A stretch of DNA of 64,000 bases, from the NCBI RefSeq assembly GCF_000281715.2, contig NZ_CP124576.1:3817001-3881000 (forward strand), in the 5' to 3' direction. Shown here piece after piece: positions 53,902 through 62,794 of the stretch. This DNA is from Sphingobium sp. AP49. Its GTDB lineage: Bacteria; Pseudomonadota; Alphaproteobacteria; Sphingomonadales; Sphingomonadaceae. How positions within the stretch are numbered: the stretch's first letter is position 1; each line of letters begins with the position of its first letter. Made by a program: the position numbers and the translations under genes. The notes below the pieces were generated by a model. It saw only the letters and a list, made by a program, of their open reading frames with translations. It did not search any database and had not been told where the DNA came from.

Positions 53902-55103
53902 CACACCCGCTCCAGCAGCACGGCCAGCCCTTGGCCGACGCCGATGCACATGAAGGCCAGCGCATGACGTCCACCGGTCCGATGCAATTCCTCGACCGCC
54001 GACAGCGCGATGCGCGCGCCCGACATGCCAAGCGGATGGCCGAGCGCGATCGCGCCGCCATTGGGATTGACGCGCGGGTCGAACGGATCGATGCTCAGGT
54101 CGCGCAGCGTCGCGATCGCCTGGCTGGCAAAGGCTTCATTGAGTTCGATCACGTCGAGCTGATCGACGGTCATCCCGTTGCGGGCGAGCAGCTTGCGCGC
54201 CGCCTCGATCGGGCCGGCGCCCATGATGCGAGGCGCGATGCCGGCGGCCGCCATGCCGATCACGCGAGCGCGCGGCGTCAGTCCGTGCGTCACCGCCGCC
54301 GCTTCCGAAGCGACCAGCATCGCCGCCGCGCCGTCATTCAGGCCCGACGCATTGCCCGCCGTCACCGTGCCGTCAGCCTTCACCACCGGCTTCAGCTTCG
54401 CCAGCGCCTCCAGGCTGGTGGCGCGCAGATGCTCGTCCGCCTCGAACAGCAGCGGATCGCCCTTCTTCTGCGGGATCGAAACCGGCACGATCTCGGCGGA
54501 GAAGCGACCGCTTGCCTGCGCGCGCGCCGCCTTCTCCTGACTGGCCAGCGCGAAGCGATCCTGTTCCTCGCGGCTGACGCCCCATTGTTCGGCGACATTC
54601 TCGCCGGTCTGGGGCATGGTATCGACGCCATAGGCGGCCTTCATCGCCGGGTTGACGAAGCGCCAGCCGAGCGTCGTATCCTCTAGTCTTTGGTCGCGGC
54701 CAAAGGCGCTGCCGGCCTTGCCCAGCACATAGGGCGCGCGGGTCATGCTCTCGGCGCCACCAGCGATCAGGAAATCGGCGTCGCCGCTGCGGATCGCCTG
54801 CGCCGCCATGCCCAGCGCGTTGAGGCCCGAGCTGCAAAGCCGGTTGACGGTCACGCCCGGCACAGCCTCCCCCATGCCCGCGAGCAGCACCGCCATGCGG
54901 GCGACGTTGCGATTATCCTCGCCCGCCTGGTTGGCGCAGCCCAGGATGACATCGTCCAGCCCCGACCAGTCCGCCCCTCCATTGCGCGCCATCAGCGCCT
55001 TGAGCGGCAGCGCCGCCAGATCATCGGCGCGGATGGTCGCCAGCGATCCGTTGAGCTTGCCGATCGGGGTGCGGACGGCATCGCAGATGAAGGCCTGTGC
55101 CAT
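53901..55103 (-). CDS. pcaF: 3-oxoadipyl-CoA thiolase
   Basis: 400 residues from ATG 55103, exactly the usual PcaF length; the longer frame upstream lacks a ribosome site. Thiolase landmarks: Cys nucleophile in [10 protein letters not shown] (about residue 90), [14 protein letters not shown] (His) and the C-terminal CIGVGQG (Cys) corresponding to the CGGG-type signature. It splits 3-oxoadipyl-CoA into succinyl-CoA and acetyl-CoA, the end of the beta-ketoadipate pathway. Four bases separate it from pcaD. Confidence 0.94.
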   Translation of the reverse strand: MAQAFICDAVRTPIGKLNGSLATIRADDLAALPLKALMARNGGADWSGLDDVILGCANQAGEDNRNVARMAVLLAGMGEAVPGVTVNRLCSSGLNALGMAAQAIRSGDADFLIAGGAESMTRAPYVLGKAGSAFGRDQRLEDTTLGWRFVNPAMKAAYGVDTMPQTGENVAEQWGVSREEQDRFALASQEKAARAQASGRFSAEIVPVSIPQKKGDPLLFEADEHLRATSLEALAKLKPVVKADGTVTAGNASGLNDGAAAMLVASEAAAVTHGLTPRARVIGMAAAGIAPRIMGAGPIEAARKLLARNGMTVDQLDVIELNEAFASQAIATLRDLSIDPFDPRVNPNGGAIALGHPLGMSGARIALSAVEELHRTGGRHALAFMCIGVGQGLAVLLERV

Positions 55104-55107
55104 AGTC

Positions 55108-55878
55108 TCAGCTTTCCAGGAAAGAGGTAATAGCGCCCGCCAGCGCCTCGGGCGCTTCGAGCGGGGCAAGATGCGCGGCTTCCAGCGCCACATGCGCCGC
55201 GCCGGGGATGCGGGCGATCAGATGTTCGCCATGCCCTTCAAGGGGTGTCGATGTGTCGCGCGTGCCGGTCACGACCAGGGTCGGACAGGCGATGCCGCCG
55301 ATCCGGTCGGCCAGATCCATGTCGCGGATCGCCGCGCCGCAGCCGGCATAGCCCTGCGCATCCATCGCCAGCAACTGACGGCGCACCGCTTCATAGAGGG
55401 CGGGTTCGGCAGCGTCGGACAGGAAACGGCCCATGGCAAGATCGGCGATGGCGGCCATGCCCTCGCCCCGCACCTTGGCGATACGATCGTTCCAGGACGC
55501 GCTGTCCATCGTCGCGGAGGTGCAGATCGGCAGGAGCTTCTCGATCCGCTCCGGCGCGCGCAGTGCCAGTTCCATGCCGATCATGCCGCCGAGCGACACG
55601 CCTGCCACAGAGAAACGATCAAACCCGGCCGCATCGGCCGCCGCCAGCACATCGTCGGCCAGCATGGCGAGCGCATAATCACCCGGCTCGGCGATCGAGG
55701 CGCCATGACCGCGCGCATCGATCCGCAGCACAGCAAAGCGATCGCGCAGATGCGGCAGCACGCCGTCCCACAAATCCATGTCGGTGCCGATGCTGTTCAG
55801 CAGCACCAGCGCGGGCGCATCCTCCCGCCCGTCACGCTTCCAGTAGAGGTTCGCGCCGGTGCGCTGGATGAAGGCCAT
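55108..55878 (-). CDS. pcaD: 3-oxoadipate enol-lactonase
   Basis: 256-residue alpha/beta hydrolase. The start is ATG 55878, with GGAGG 7 bases upstream inside the end of the ferredoxin gene; the TTG at 55884 is too close. It has VLLNSIGTDMDLWD (oxyanion region), DARGHGAS, nucleophile Ser in GVSLGG, Asp in GTRDTSTP and His in ALEAAHLAPLE, the standard PcaD pattern. It hydrolyses beta-ketoadipate enol-lactone to beta-ketoadipate. Confidence 0.93.
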   Translation of the reverse strand: MAFIQRTGANLYWKRDGREDAPALVLLNSIGTDMDLWDGVLPHLRDRFAVLRIDARGHGASIAEPGDYALAMLADDVLAAADAAGFDRFSVAGVSLGGMIGMELALRAPERIEKLLPICTSATMDSASWNDRIAKVRGEGMAAIADLAMGRFLSDAAEPALYEAVRRQLLAMDAQGYAGCGAAIRDMDLADRIGGIACPTLVVTGTRDTSTPLEGHGEHLIARIPGAAHVALEAAHLAPLEAPEALAGAITSFLES

Positions 55879-55880
55879 GC

Positions 55881-56198
55881 TCAATCCTCCGGCGCGATGG
55901 CGACGCGCAGCCCGTCGAGTGCGGCCGTCATCATGATCTGGCAGGACAGGCGCGAACGGTCGCCGCGATGGTCGGAGGAATCGAGCAGATCATCCTCGTC
56001 GCCGCTGGCCGGGCCGACCGCGCCGGTCCAAGCCTCATCGACGAAGACATGACAGGTGGCGCAGGAACAGCAGCCGCCGCACAGGGCGAGCAGTTCGTCA
56101 AAGCCATTGTCGCGAATGGCCTCCATCACAGACACGCCTTCGCGGGCATCGATAGTCGTTTCGTCCCCCGCACGGTTGACGACGGTCAGATTGGGCAC
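55881..56198 (-). CDS. [2Fe-2S] ferredoxin, adrenodoxin/putidaredoxin type
   Basis: 105 residues from GTG 56198 (GGAA 7 bases upstream). The cluster ligands are Cys40, Cys46, Cys49 and Cys86 in [16 protein letters not shown] and LSCQI, essentially the C39/C45/C48/C86 spacing of putidaredoxin. This is an oxygenase electron carrier, not the plant-type domain found fused in BenC. It is set between pcaJ and pcaD in the operon and is the presumed donor to the BenAB oxygenase, reduced by the FAD reductase at the operon's end. Confidence 0.9.
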   Translation of the reverse strand: MPNLTVVNRAGDETTIDAREGVSVMEAIRDNGFDELLALCGGCCSCATCHVFVDEAWTGAVGPASGDEDDLLDSSDHRGDRSRLSCQIMMTAALDGLRVAIAPED

Positions 56199-56212
56199 GG
56201 TAAATTCCAGTC

Positions 56213-56860
56213 TTATGCGTTTGCGAGGATCGCCAGCGGCGCGCCGGTCTTCTCGATCACTTCGGCTTCGGTCACACCCGGCGCCAACTCCACCAGGGTG
56301 AGGCCGCCCTTCGCACGATCGACGGCGATCACGGCGAGGTCGGTGATGATGAGGTCGACGACCGCCTTGCCGGTCAGCGGCAGCGAGCAGGTCGGCAATA
56401 TCTTGGGGCTGCCATTTTTCGACACATGGTCCATCACCACGACCACGCGCTTGACGCCCGCGACCAGGTCCATGGCGCCGCCCATGCCCTTCACCATCTT
56501 GCCGGGGATGGTCCAGTTGGCGAGGTCGCCATTGGCGGCCACCTCCATCGCGCCCAGCACCGCCATGTCGATATGGCCACCCCGGATCATCGCGAAACTG
56601 TCGGCCGAGGAGAAGAAGCTGCTGGTCGGCAGTGCAGTGATCGTCTGCTTGCCGGCGTTGATCAGGTCAGGGTCCGCCTCGCCCTCATAGGGAAAGGGGC
56701 CGATGCCGAGCATCCCATTCTCGCTCTGCAGCGTCACATTGACGCCGTCGGGCACATGGTTCGCCACCAGGGTCGGGATGCCGATGCCGAGGTTCACATA
56801 ATAACCGTCGCGCAGTTCCTTCGCGGCGCGCGCCGCCATCTCGTCGCGAGTCCAGCTCAT
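56213..56860 (-). CDS. pcaJ: 3-oxoadipate CoA-transferase, beta subunit
   Basis: 215 residues, typical for the beta subunit. The family I CoA-transferase signature is visible at [13 protein letters not shown] and the catalytic Glu in [12 protein letters not shown] (SENG motif), followed by [24 protein letters not shown] (in part). With PcaI it moves CoA from succinyl-CoA to beta-ketoadipate. Its ATG 56860 overlaps the pcaI stop (TAATG). Confidence 0.95.
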   Translation of the reverse strand: MSWTRDEMAARAAKELRDGYYVNLGIGIPTLVANHVPDGVNVTLQSENGMLGIGPFPYEGEADPDLINAGKQTITALPTSSFFSSADSFAMIRGGHIDMAVLGAMEVAANGDLANWTIPGKMVKGMGGAMDLVAGVKRVVVVMDHVSKNGSPKILPTCSLPLTGKAVVDLIITDLAVIAVDRAKGGLTLVELAPGVTEAEVIEKTGAPLAILANA

Positions 56861-57567
56861 TATGCACTCTCCCTTTCGCGAACCGTCAGCTTCTCGATCC
56901 GCTTCTCGTTGATGGTGGAAAGGACGATGCGGTCGACATAGATGCCCGGCGTGTGGATGCTGTCGGGATCGAAGCTGCCCTCGGGCACGATTTCCTCGAC
57001 CTCCACCACCGTCACCTTGCCGGCGGTCGCCATGTTCGGGTTGAAGTTGCGCGCGGTCTTGCGGAACATCAGGTTCCCGGCCGGGTCGGCCCGCCAGGCC
57101 TTGATGATCGACAGATCAGCGCGCAGCCAGGTTTCGCGGACATAGTCCTCGCCCTCGAAATTCTCGACCGGCTTACCCTCGGCCACCACCGTGCCGACGC
57201 CGGTCTTGGTGTAGAAGGCCGGGATGCCGGCGCCACCGGCGCGGATGCGCTCGGCCAGCGTACCCTGCGGGTTCAACTCCAGCTCCAGCTCGCCGGAGAG
57301 ATACTGACTCTCGAACAGCTTGTTCTCGCCGACATAGGACGAGATCATCTTTTTGACCTGTCGGCTTTCCAGCAGCATCCACAGGCCAAAGCCGTCGGCG
57401 CCGGCGTTGTTGGAAATGACGGTCAGATCCTTCACGCCGCTCGCCCGGATTTCCGGGATCAGGCTTTCGGGGTTGCCGGAAAGGCCGAAGCCGCCCGACA
57501 TGATCGTCATCCCGTCGAACAACAGACCTTCCAGTGCGACCCGAGGGCTGTCGAATATTTTCTGCAT
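56860..57567 (-). CDS. pcaI: 3-oxoadipate CoA-transferase, alpha subunit
   Basis: 235 residues from ATG 57567; AAGGGA lies about 10 bases upstream and the longer frame begins inside benD-proximal sequence. The alpha-subunit glycine-rich motif reads [15 protein letters not shown] and [12 protein letters not shown], with the C-terminal half carrying [13 protein letters not shown]. Partner of PcaJ, with which it is translationally coupled. Confidence 0.94.
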   Translation of the reverse strand: MQKIFDSPRVALEGLLFDGMTIMSGGFGLSGNPESLIPEIRASGVKDLTVISNNAGADGFGLWMLLESRQVKKMISSYVGENKLFESQYLSGELELELNPQGTLAERIRAGGAGIPAFYTKTGVGTVVAEGKPVENFEGEDYVRETWLRADLSIIKAWRADPAGNLMFRKTARNFNPNMATAGKVTVVEVEEIVPEGSFDPDSIHTPGIYVDRIVLSTINEKRIEKLTVRERESA

Positions 57568-57580
57568 GTCTTCAGTCCCT

Positions 57581-58366
57581 TCAGCCGATATCGCCGCCCG
57601 CAACGGGCAGGACCGATCCGGTCACATAGCTGGCCTCGTCGGAGGCGAGGAAAAGGATGGGCGCGATCTGCTCGTCCAGCGTGCCGTAGCGCTTCATGAA
57701 GGCCGACGATGTCACCTGTTCCACCGCCTCGGCCATCCAGGCCTGCTCCTGCGCATTGTCGCCCTCGGCATTGCGCGGCACGCGGCGCGGCGGCGCGCTG
57801 GTGCCGCCGGGCGCGGTTGCGACGACACGGATGCCCGCCTCCGCATATTCCATCGCCAGTGCTTGCGTGAGGCCATTGATCCCGCCCTTCGCTGCCGAAT
57901 AGGGCACGCGGCGGATGCCGCGCGTGGCGTTGGACGACAGGTTGACGATCGTGCCCGCACCCTGCTCCAGCATCGCGGGCAGAACCGCATGGCAGCAATA
58001 GAGGGTCGGCATCAGCGAGCGGCGGATTTCCGCGTCGATCTGGTCCGGCTCGAACTGCGCATAGGGCCGCATGCGGATTGCGCCGCCGACATTGTTGACG
58101 AGGATGTCGATGCGCCCGAACGCCGCGACTGCCGCCGCCATCGCCTGCGCCGCGCCCGCGTAGGTTTCAAGGTCACAGGTGACCGAAATCGCCTTACCAC
58201 CCGCCGCCACGATCGCCTGCTCGACATCGGTCACGAAGTCCGCCCGGTCGACCAGCACGAGGCTGGCGCCCTCGGCCGCGGCACGGGTGGCGACACCGGC
58301 ACCGATGCCCTGCGCCGCGCCGGTCACGACCATCACCTTGCCGGCGAAGCGTCTCTGGAAGATCAT
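57581..58366 (-). CDS. benD: Benzoate diol dehydrogenase (1,6-dihydroxycyclohexadiene-1-carboxylate dehydrogenase)
   Basis: 261-residue short-chain dehydrogenase: TGAAQGIG cofactor motif, NNVGG, Ser in NLSSNATRG, and YSAAKGG catalytic Tyr/Lys. The position directly after benB and before pcaI identifies it as BenD, which converts the benzoate cis-diol to catechol with CO2 release. Its presence argues that the oxygenase acts on benzoate rather than anthranilate, whose diol needs no dehydrogenase. Confidence 0.92.
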   Translation of the reverse strand: MIFQRRFAGKVMVVTGAAQGIGAGVATRAAAEGASLVLVDRADFVTDVEQAIVAAGGKAISVTCDLETYAGAAQAMAAAVAAFGRIDILVNNVGGAIRMRPYAQFEPDQIDAEIRRSLMPTLYCCHAVLPAMLEQGAGTIVNLSSNATRGIRRVPYSAAKGGINGLTQALAMEYAEAGIRVVATAPGGTSAPPRRVPRNAEGDNAQEQAWMAEAVEQVTSSAFMKRYGTLDEQIAPILFLASDEASYVTGSVLPVAGGDIG

Positions 58367-58376
58367 CGCCCGCCCC

Positions 58377-58892
58377 TCAGATATGATAGACGTCGATGAC
58401 CTGATGAATATAGTCGTCCTTGAGGACGATTTTCTTCTTCAGGATCTTCGGCGCCGCGCCGCTGATGTCCAGCGTGACGAAGCTGGTTCCGAAAAACTGC
58501 TGCGTCTTCTGGTAGCGATGGCTCATCGTGTGCCAGTTGTAGCGCAGGTCGATCGCATCGCTCCGCGTCTCGATCACCTCGATATTCGCCAGGAAGTGCG
58601 AGGTGCGTGCCTCCGGCGTGCTGGCCGACGACCGTTCGGTCTTCAAGCGATAGACGCGATCCTCCAGCCCCTTGCGGTTGCCATAATAGATCAGCGAGAT
58701 TTCGCTGTGCGGATCGGTGGTCAGCGCATCATCGTCGGTCCAGGCCGGCATCCAATATTCGCACTGTTCCGCATAGCATTCCAGCCACTCGTCCAGTTCG
58801 CGATCGTCGAGCAGCCGTGCCTCGCGATAGAGAAAGGCGCAGATATCCTGATAGGAGAGCGCAGCGCGCTCCGTGTCGAGCACCAGTGTCAT
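58377..58892 (-). CDS. benB: Benzoate 1,2-dioxygenase, small (beta) subunit
   Basis: 171 residues with the NTF2-like fold of ring-hydroxylating beta subunits: ICAFLYREARLLDDRELDEWL and WMPAWTDDD, then LIYYGNRKGLEDRVYRL. Start ATG 58892 overlaps the benA stop (ATGA). It has a structural role in the alpha3beta3 oxygenase. benD follows after 10 bases. Confidence 0.93.
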   Translation of the reverse strand: MTLVLDTERAALSYQDICAFLYREARLLDDRELDEWLECYAEQCEYWMPAWTDDDALTTDPHSEISLIYYGNRKGLEDRVYRLKTERSSASTPEARTSHFLANIEVIETRSDAIDLRYNWHTMSHRYQKTQQFFGTSFVTLDISGAAPKILKKKIVLKDDYIHQVIDVYHI

Positions 58893-60250
58893 TCTGCGGC
58901 CTCCATCATCGGCGCACCAGCTTCGCGGGCCATGCCGTCGAGCATGATCTGCGCCCAGAATTCATGCTGGCGCACGAACAGCCCTTCATCCTCGCTGCGC
59001 TCGCTCGACAGCAGCGGGTTCATGCCCATCGCCGTCGCATTGCTGTCCGGCCCGGCGATCCAGCGGGTCGCGCCGCGGCTGAGGTCGTTCCACAATTCGC
59101 CCGCGCCCTCATAGGCCGACTGGCAGCTGCGGAACTCCTCCAGATCGTCGGGCGTACCCATGCCGGTGACGTTGAAGAAATCCTCATATTGGCGGATGCG
59201 ATGCGCCCGGTCTTCCGCGCTCTCGCCCTTGGGGGCGTAGCAATAGATGGTGACCTCGGTCGTATGCACGTCGATCGGGCGGACAACGCGGATCTGGGTC
59301 GAAAACTGGTCCATCAGGAAGACATTGGGATAGAGCGCCAGATTGCGGGTCTGCTCCAGGATGAAGCGGGCCTTGTCCTCGCCCAGTCGCTCGACCAGCT
59401 GGTCCTTATAGTTCCAGACCGGGCGGACTTCGGGGTTCAGCACCTGAGTCCAGAGCAGGATATGGCCATGCTCGAAGCCATAGACGCCGCTCGCCGGCGC
59501 CTTCGACCAGCCATTGGCGTCGACCGCCTTGGTCCCGCCTTCGGCGCGGCGGCCCATGGTCGACTGGTAATTTTCATGGACCGAACTGACATGATAGCCG
59601 TCGCAGCCATTTTCCATCTGCATCTTCCAGTTGCCGTGGAAGGTGTAGGTGGAATTGCCGGTCAGCACTTCCAGCCCCTCAGGCGCCTGGTCGACCATCT
59701 GGTCGATGATGACCTTGGCCTCGCCCAGATGATCCTCCAGCGGCAGGACGTCATGATTGAGCGACCCGAAGATGAAGCCGCGATAGCTTTCGACCCGCAC
59801 CCTGGTCAGGTCGTGCGACCCTTCATGGTCGAAACTGTCGGGATAGGCGCCGGTGCTGGCATCCTTGGCGCGCAACAGCTTGCCGTCGGTCTTGAAGCTC
59901 CAGCCATGGAAAGGGCAGACGAACAAGGGCTGGTTGCCGCGCTTGCGGCGACACAGCTTGGCGCCGCGATGGGCGCAGGCATTGACCACGCAATTAAGGC
60001 CGCCATCCTTGGCCCGCGTCAGGATCACCGGCGTATGGCCGATCCAGGTGGTGAAATAGTCGTTCTTCTTCTCGACCTGGCTCTCATGGGCCAGATAGAC
60101 CCAGTTGCTCTCGAAGATATATTTCATCTCCAGATCGAACAGTTCCGGGTCGGTGAAGACGTCGCGGCGGCAGCGGAAGATGCCGGTTTCCGGATCGTCC
60201 ACGACCGCAGTTTCAACACGGTCGCGCAGGAAAGCCATGGGGCTGGTCAT
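58889..60250 (-). CDS. benA: Benzoate 1,2-dioxygenase, large (alpha) subunit
   Basis: 453 residues, close to known BenA. Rieske [2Fe-2S] ligands are Cys92, His94, Cys112 and His115 (ACAHRGA and CPFHGW); the mononuclear iron site has Asp217, His220 and His225 (CDGYHVSSVH) plus a later acidic residue. The opening WVYLAHESQVEKKNDYFTTW (part) is a BenA/XylX/AntA hallmark. It dihydroxylates benzoate at C1 and C2. Unlike classical ben operons, no benC reductase follows; the only candidate electron partners are the ferredoxin and FAD reductase genes of the same operon. Confidence 0.93.
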   Translation of the reverse strand: MTSPMAFLRDRVETAVVDDPETGIFRCRRDVFTDPELFDLEMKYIFESNWVYLAHESQVEKKNDYFTTWIGHTPVILTRAKDGGLNCVVNACAHRGAKLCRRKRGNQPLFVCPFHGWSFKTDGKLLRAKDASTGAYPDSFDHEGSHDLTRVRVESYRGFIFGSLNHDVLPLEDHLGEAKVIIDQMVDQAPEGLEVLTGNSTYTFHGNWKMQMENGCDGYHVSSVHENYQSTMGRRAEGGTKAVDANGWSKAPASGVYGFEHGHILLWTQVLNPEVRPVWNYKDQLVERLGEDKARFILEQTRNLALYPNVFLMDQFSTQIRVVRPIDVHTTEVTIYCYAPKGESAEDRAHRIRQYEDFFNVTGMGTPDDLEEFRSCQSAYEGAGELWNDLSRGATRWIAGPDSNATAMGMNPLLSSERSEDEGLFVRQHEFWAQIMLDGMAREAGAPMMEAAE

Positions 60251-60264
60251 GATCCTCTCTCCTC

Positions 60265-61191
60265 TCAGGCCGGCTCTGTGACCGGTTCGACGGCATCCAC
60301 CACCAGGCGCTTGCGGGTCGAGAAGGCCTCGTCGCCCTCACCGTCCGCGCGCTGCAGATGGAAATCGAAGGCGATATGCGCACTGTCGCCCTGGCGGTTG
60401 GGCACCGGCAGCAGCCCTTCGCGGGTGCCGAAGGCGAAATCATCGGCAGCGAACGGATCGTCGCCGAAGTTGATTTGCGTGGTCAGGCGGCGATAGCCCG
60501 GCGCCTCGATGAAGAAATGCACATGGGCGGGCCGATTGCCATGCCGGCCGAGCGCCTTCATCAGCGTGTCGGATGCGCCGCCCGGCGGCACCGAATAGCC
60601 GTTGGGCATTTTCGACGAGAAGGCATAGGTGCCGTCCGCCGCGATCTTGAGGCGACGGCGATTATTGAATGGCGTCTGTTCGTGGGTCGGGTCGAAATGC
60701 GAATAGAAGCCGTGCGAATCCGCATGCCAGACATGGACCAGGCCATCGGTCACCGCCTCGCCATCCGGGCCGATGATGCGGCCGGTCATGTAGAGCGTAT
60801 CGGTATCGTCGGCATCGTCGGTCAGATAGGCGCCGCTCTCGACGATCGGCGCGCCTTCGACATAGAGCGGCCCTTCGATCGTGCGCGGCGTGCCGCCCGA
60901 CTTGCCGGCCTCGGCATCCTTGGCATCCATGTAGAGATCGATGAAATGTTCCAGGCCGACGCCCGGCATCAGCAGGCCCAGCTCCCCAGCCCCGGCCGCG
61001 CCCTGCAGGAAGTTGACCGCGTTCCACACCTCATCCTCGCTGATGTCGTAGCGGGCGATGATGGTCATGCAGGATTGGATCAGGTCGCGAACGATGCCCT
61101 TCATGCGGGCGTCGCCACCGTCGCAGTCCAGCCCCGCGACACGATCGAGCAGGTTCTGGATTTCCGGTGTTTCTACGAAGCTGGTACCCAT
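60265..61191 (-). CDS. catA: Catechol 1,2-dioxygenase
   Basis: 308 residues, normal for bacterial CatA, with AGGAGAG before ATG 61191. The intradiol Fe(III) ligands are Tyr163 (SHGFYSHFD), Tyr199 (NGYSVPPGG), His223 and His225 (RPAHVHF). The N-terminal helical linker domain is present. It cleaves catechol to cis,cis-muconate, which is also the expected inducer for the divergent LysR regulator. It sits between catC and benA. Confidence 0.96.
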   Translation of the reverse strand: MGTSFVETPEIQNLLDRVAGLDCDGGDARMKGIVRDLIQSCMTIIARYDISEDEVWNAVNFLQGAAGAGELGLLMPGVGLEHFIDLYMDAKDAEAGKSGGTPRTIEGPLYVEGAPIVESGAYLTDDADDTDTLYMTGRIIGPDGEAVTDGLVHVWHADSHGFYSHFDPTHEQTPFNNRRRLKIAADGTYAFSSKMPNGYSVPPGGASDTLMKALGRHGNRPAHVHFFIEAPGYRRLTTQINFGDDPFAADDFAFGTREGLLPVPNRQGDSAHIAFDFHLQRADGEGDEAFSTRKRLVVDAVEPVTEPA

Positions 61192-61229
61192 ATTTTTCTC
61201 TCCTAAGCTTTGCGGTCTGCGTCGGACGA

Positions 61230-61520
61230 TCAGCGATCATCCGCATGGATCGAGGACGGATGGCGGCAGAGCGGCGTGATTGTCATCGTCATGAAGGGAT
61301 AGAGCGGCAGCGCCATCAGCGTGTCGTGCAAGGCTGCATTGCTCTCGACATCGAAGATCGAGACGTTGGAATAGAGGCCGACCTTGCGCCAGATATGGCG
61401 CCAGGTGCCGGCGGTCTGCAGCGTCTGGAAATAGGCCTTTTCTGCGGCCTTGATCCGGGCGGCTTCCGCCGCGTCGAAATCCAGCGGGATGTTGACGTCC
61501 ATTTCGACCATGAACAGCAT
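61230..61520 (-). CDS. catC: Muconolactone delta-isomerase
   Basis: 96 residues, exactly the family length, opening MLFMVEMDVNIP and ending with the conserved PLYPFMTMTITPLCRHPS. It converts muconolactone to beta-ketoadipate enol-lactone, the PcaD substrate. It lies 5 bases after catB. Confidence 0.95.
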   Translation of the reverse strand: MLFMVEMDVNIPLDFDAAEAARIKAAEKAYFQTLQTAGTWRHIWRKVGLYSNVSIFDVESNAALHDTLMALPLYPFMTMTITPLCRHPSSIHADDR

Positions 61521-61525
61521 GGGTT

Positions 61526-62683
61526 TCAGGCTCCTGCGGTAACGGCGTGAAGAACGGGCGACGTGCGATCGCGTCGGAAGAAGGCGAGCTTGTCCTCGTC
61601 AAAGGCGATGCCCAGGCCCGGCCCGGTCGGCACGGCGAGCGAGAAGTCGGCATAGCCGAGCGGCTCGCGCAAAATATCCTCGGTCTGGAGCAGCGGACCG
61701 AATAATTCGGTGCCCCAGGCGAGGTCCGGCAGGGTGGCGAAGACATGGGCCGATGCGACAGTGCCGACCCCGCCCTCCAGCATCGTGCCGCCATAAAGGC
61801 CGATGCCCGCCGCCGTGCCGATCGCCGCCACGTCGGCCGTGGCGAACAGGCCGCCCGACTGGGCGATCTTGAGCGCGAAGACACTGGCGGCATGGGCGGT
61901 GGCGATGCGCAGCGCGCTGCGCGGGCCATTCAATGCCTCGTCCGCCATCAGCGGCACCGATTGCCCCTTGGACAGGCGCGCCATCGCCGCGATCGCGTCG
62001 CCGGCGATCGGCTGCTCGACCAGCTCGCAGCCGACATCATGCAGCATGGCCATGCCGATCTTGGCCTGTGCCTCCGACCAGTTCTGGTTGACGTCGACGC
62101 GCACGCTGGCGCGGTCGCCCAGCGCCTTGCAGATGGCGCCGACATGGGCGACATCGTCGCGCACCTCGCGCTTGCCGATCTTCAGCTTGAAGATGCGGTG
62201 GCGGCGCAGGCCCAGCATTTCCTCGCCCTCGGCAATGTCGCGCGCTGTATCGCCGCTGGCCAGCGTCCAGGCGACCGGCAGGCTGTCCCGCACCCGGCCA
62301 CCGCCGATCAGTTCGGATACCGGGATGCCCAGCCGCTTGCCGGCCATGTCGAGCAGCGCCGTTTCGACCGCGCATTTCGCGAAATGATTACCGCGCACGC
62401 AGCGCGCAACCTTGGCCATGGTGGCGCCGACCTGCGCCAGGTCGCAGGTTTCCAGGACGGGGATGATATAGGTGTCGATCGCCGACTTGATGCTTTCGGG
62501 GCTTTCCTCGCCATAGCTCAGGCCGCCGATCGTGGTGCCCTCGCCAATCCCCTCGATACCGTCGGCATCGGTCAGGCGGACGATCACCATCGATTGGGCG
62601 TGCATGGTCGCCATCGCCAGCACATGCGGGCGGATCGTCGGCACATCGACGATGAAGGTATCGGCGTGGCGCAATCCAGCCAT
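61526..62683 (-). CDS. catB: Muconate cycloisomerase
   Basis: 385-residue enolase-superfamily protein. Catalytic KxK is Lys166-Leu-Lys168 (FKLKIG); Mg ligands lie in VDVNQNW (Asp), LVEQPI (Glu) and MADEAL (Asp); a second base Lys is in ALKIAQSGG. It cyclises cis,cis-muconate to muconolactone. First gene of the 12-gene operon, with GGGAGA upstream of ATG 62683; the promoter region is shared with the divergent LysR gene. Confidence 0.95.
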   Translation of the reverse strand: MAGLRHADTFIVDVPTIRPHVLAMATMHAQSMVIVRLTDADGIEGIGEGTTIGGLSYGEESPESIKSAIDTYIIPVLETCDLAQVGATMAKVARCVRGNHFAKCAVETALLDMAGKRLGIPVSELIGGGRVRDSLPVAWTLASGDTARDIAEGEEMLGLRRHRIFKLKIGKREVRDDVAHVGAICKALGDRASVRVDVNQNWSEAQAKIGMAMLHDVGCELVEQPIAGDAIAAMARLSKGQSVPLMADEALNGPRSALRIATAHAASVFALKIAQSGGLFATADVAAIGTAAGIGLYGGTMLEGGVGTVASAHVFATLPDLAWGTELFGPLLQTEDILREPLGYADFSLAVPTGPGLGIAFDEDKLAFFRRDRTSPVLHAVTAGA

Positions 62684-62770
62684 TGCGGCGACTCTCCCAA
62701 ATGCTTACGTTTCACCGAATAGCTATGCCTCCGCTGCGCCGGTTTCAAAGATCAATGCGGTCAAGGGGTG

Positions 62771-62785
62771 ATACTTTGGAGGTAT
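62771..62785 (+). promoter_or_regulatory. BenM/CatM-type operator ATAC-N7-GTAT
   Basis: ATACTTTGGAGGTAT matches the established BenM/CatM recognition consensus ATAC-N7-GTAT exactly. It is 88 bases before catB and ends 9 bases before the LysR ATG, where it overlaps that gene's GGAGG ribosome site. This fits activation of the cat/ben/pca operon and repression of the regulator by itself. Confidence 0.7.
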
Positions 62786-62794
62786 AAGCCAGTG

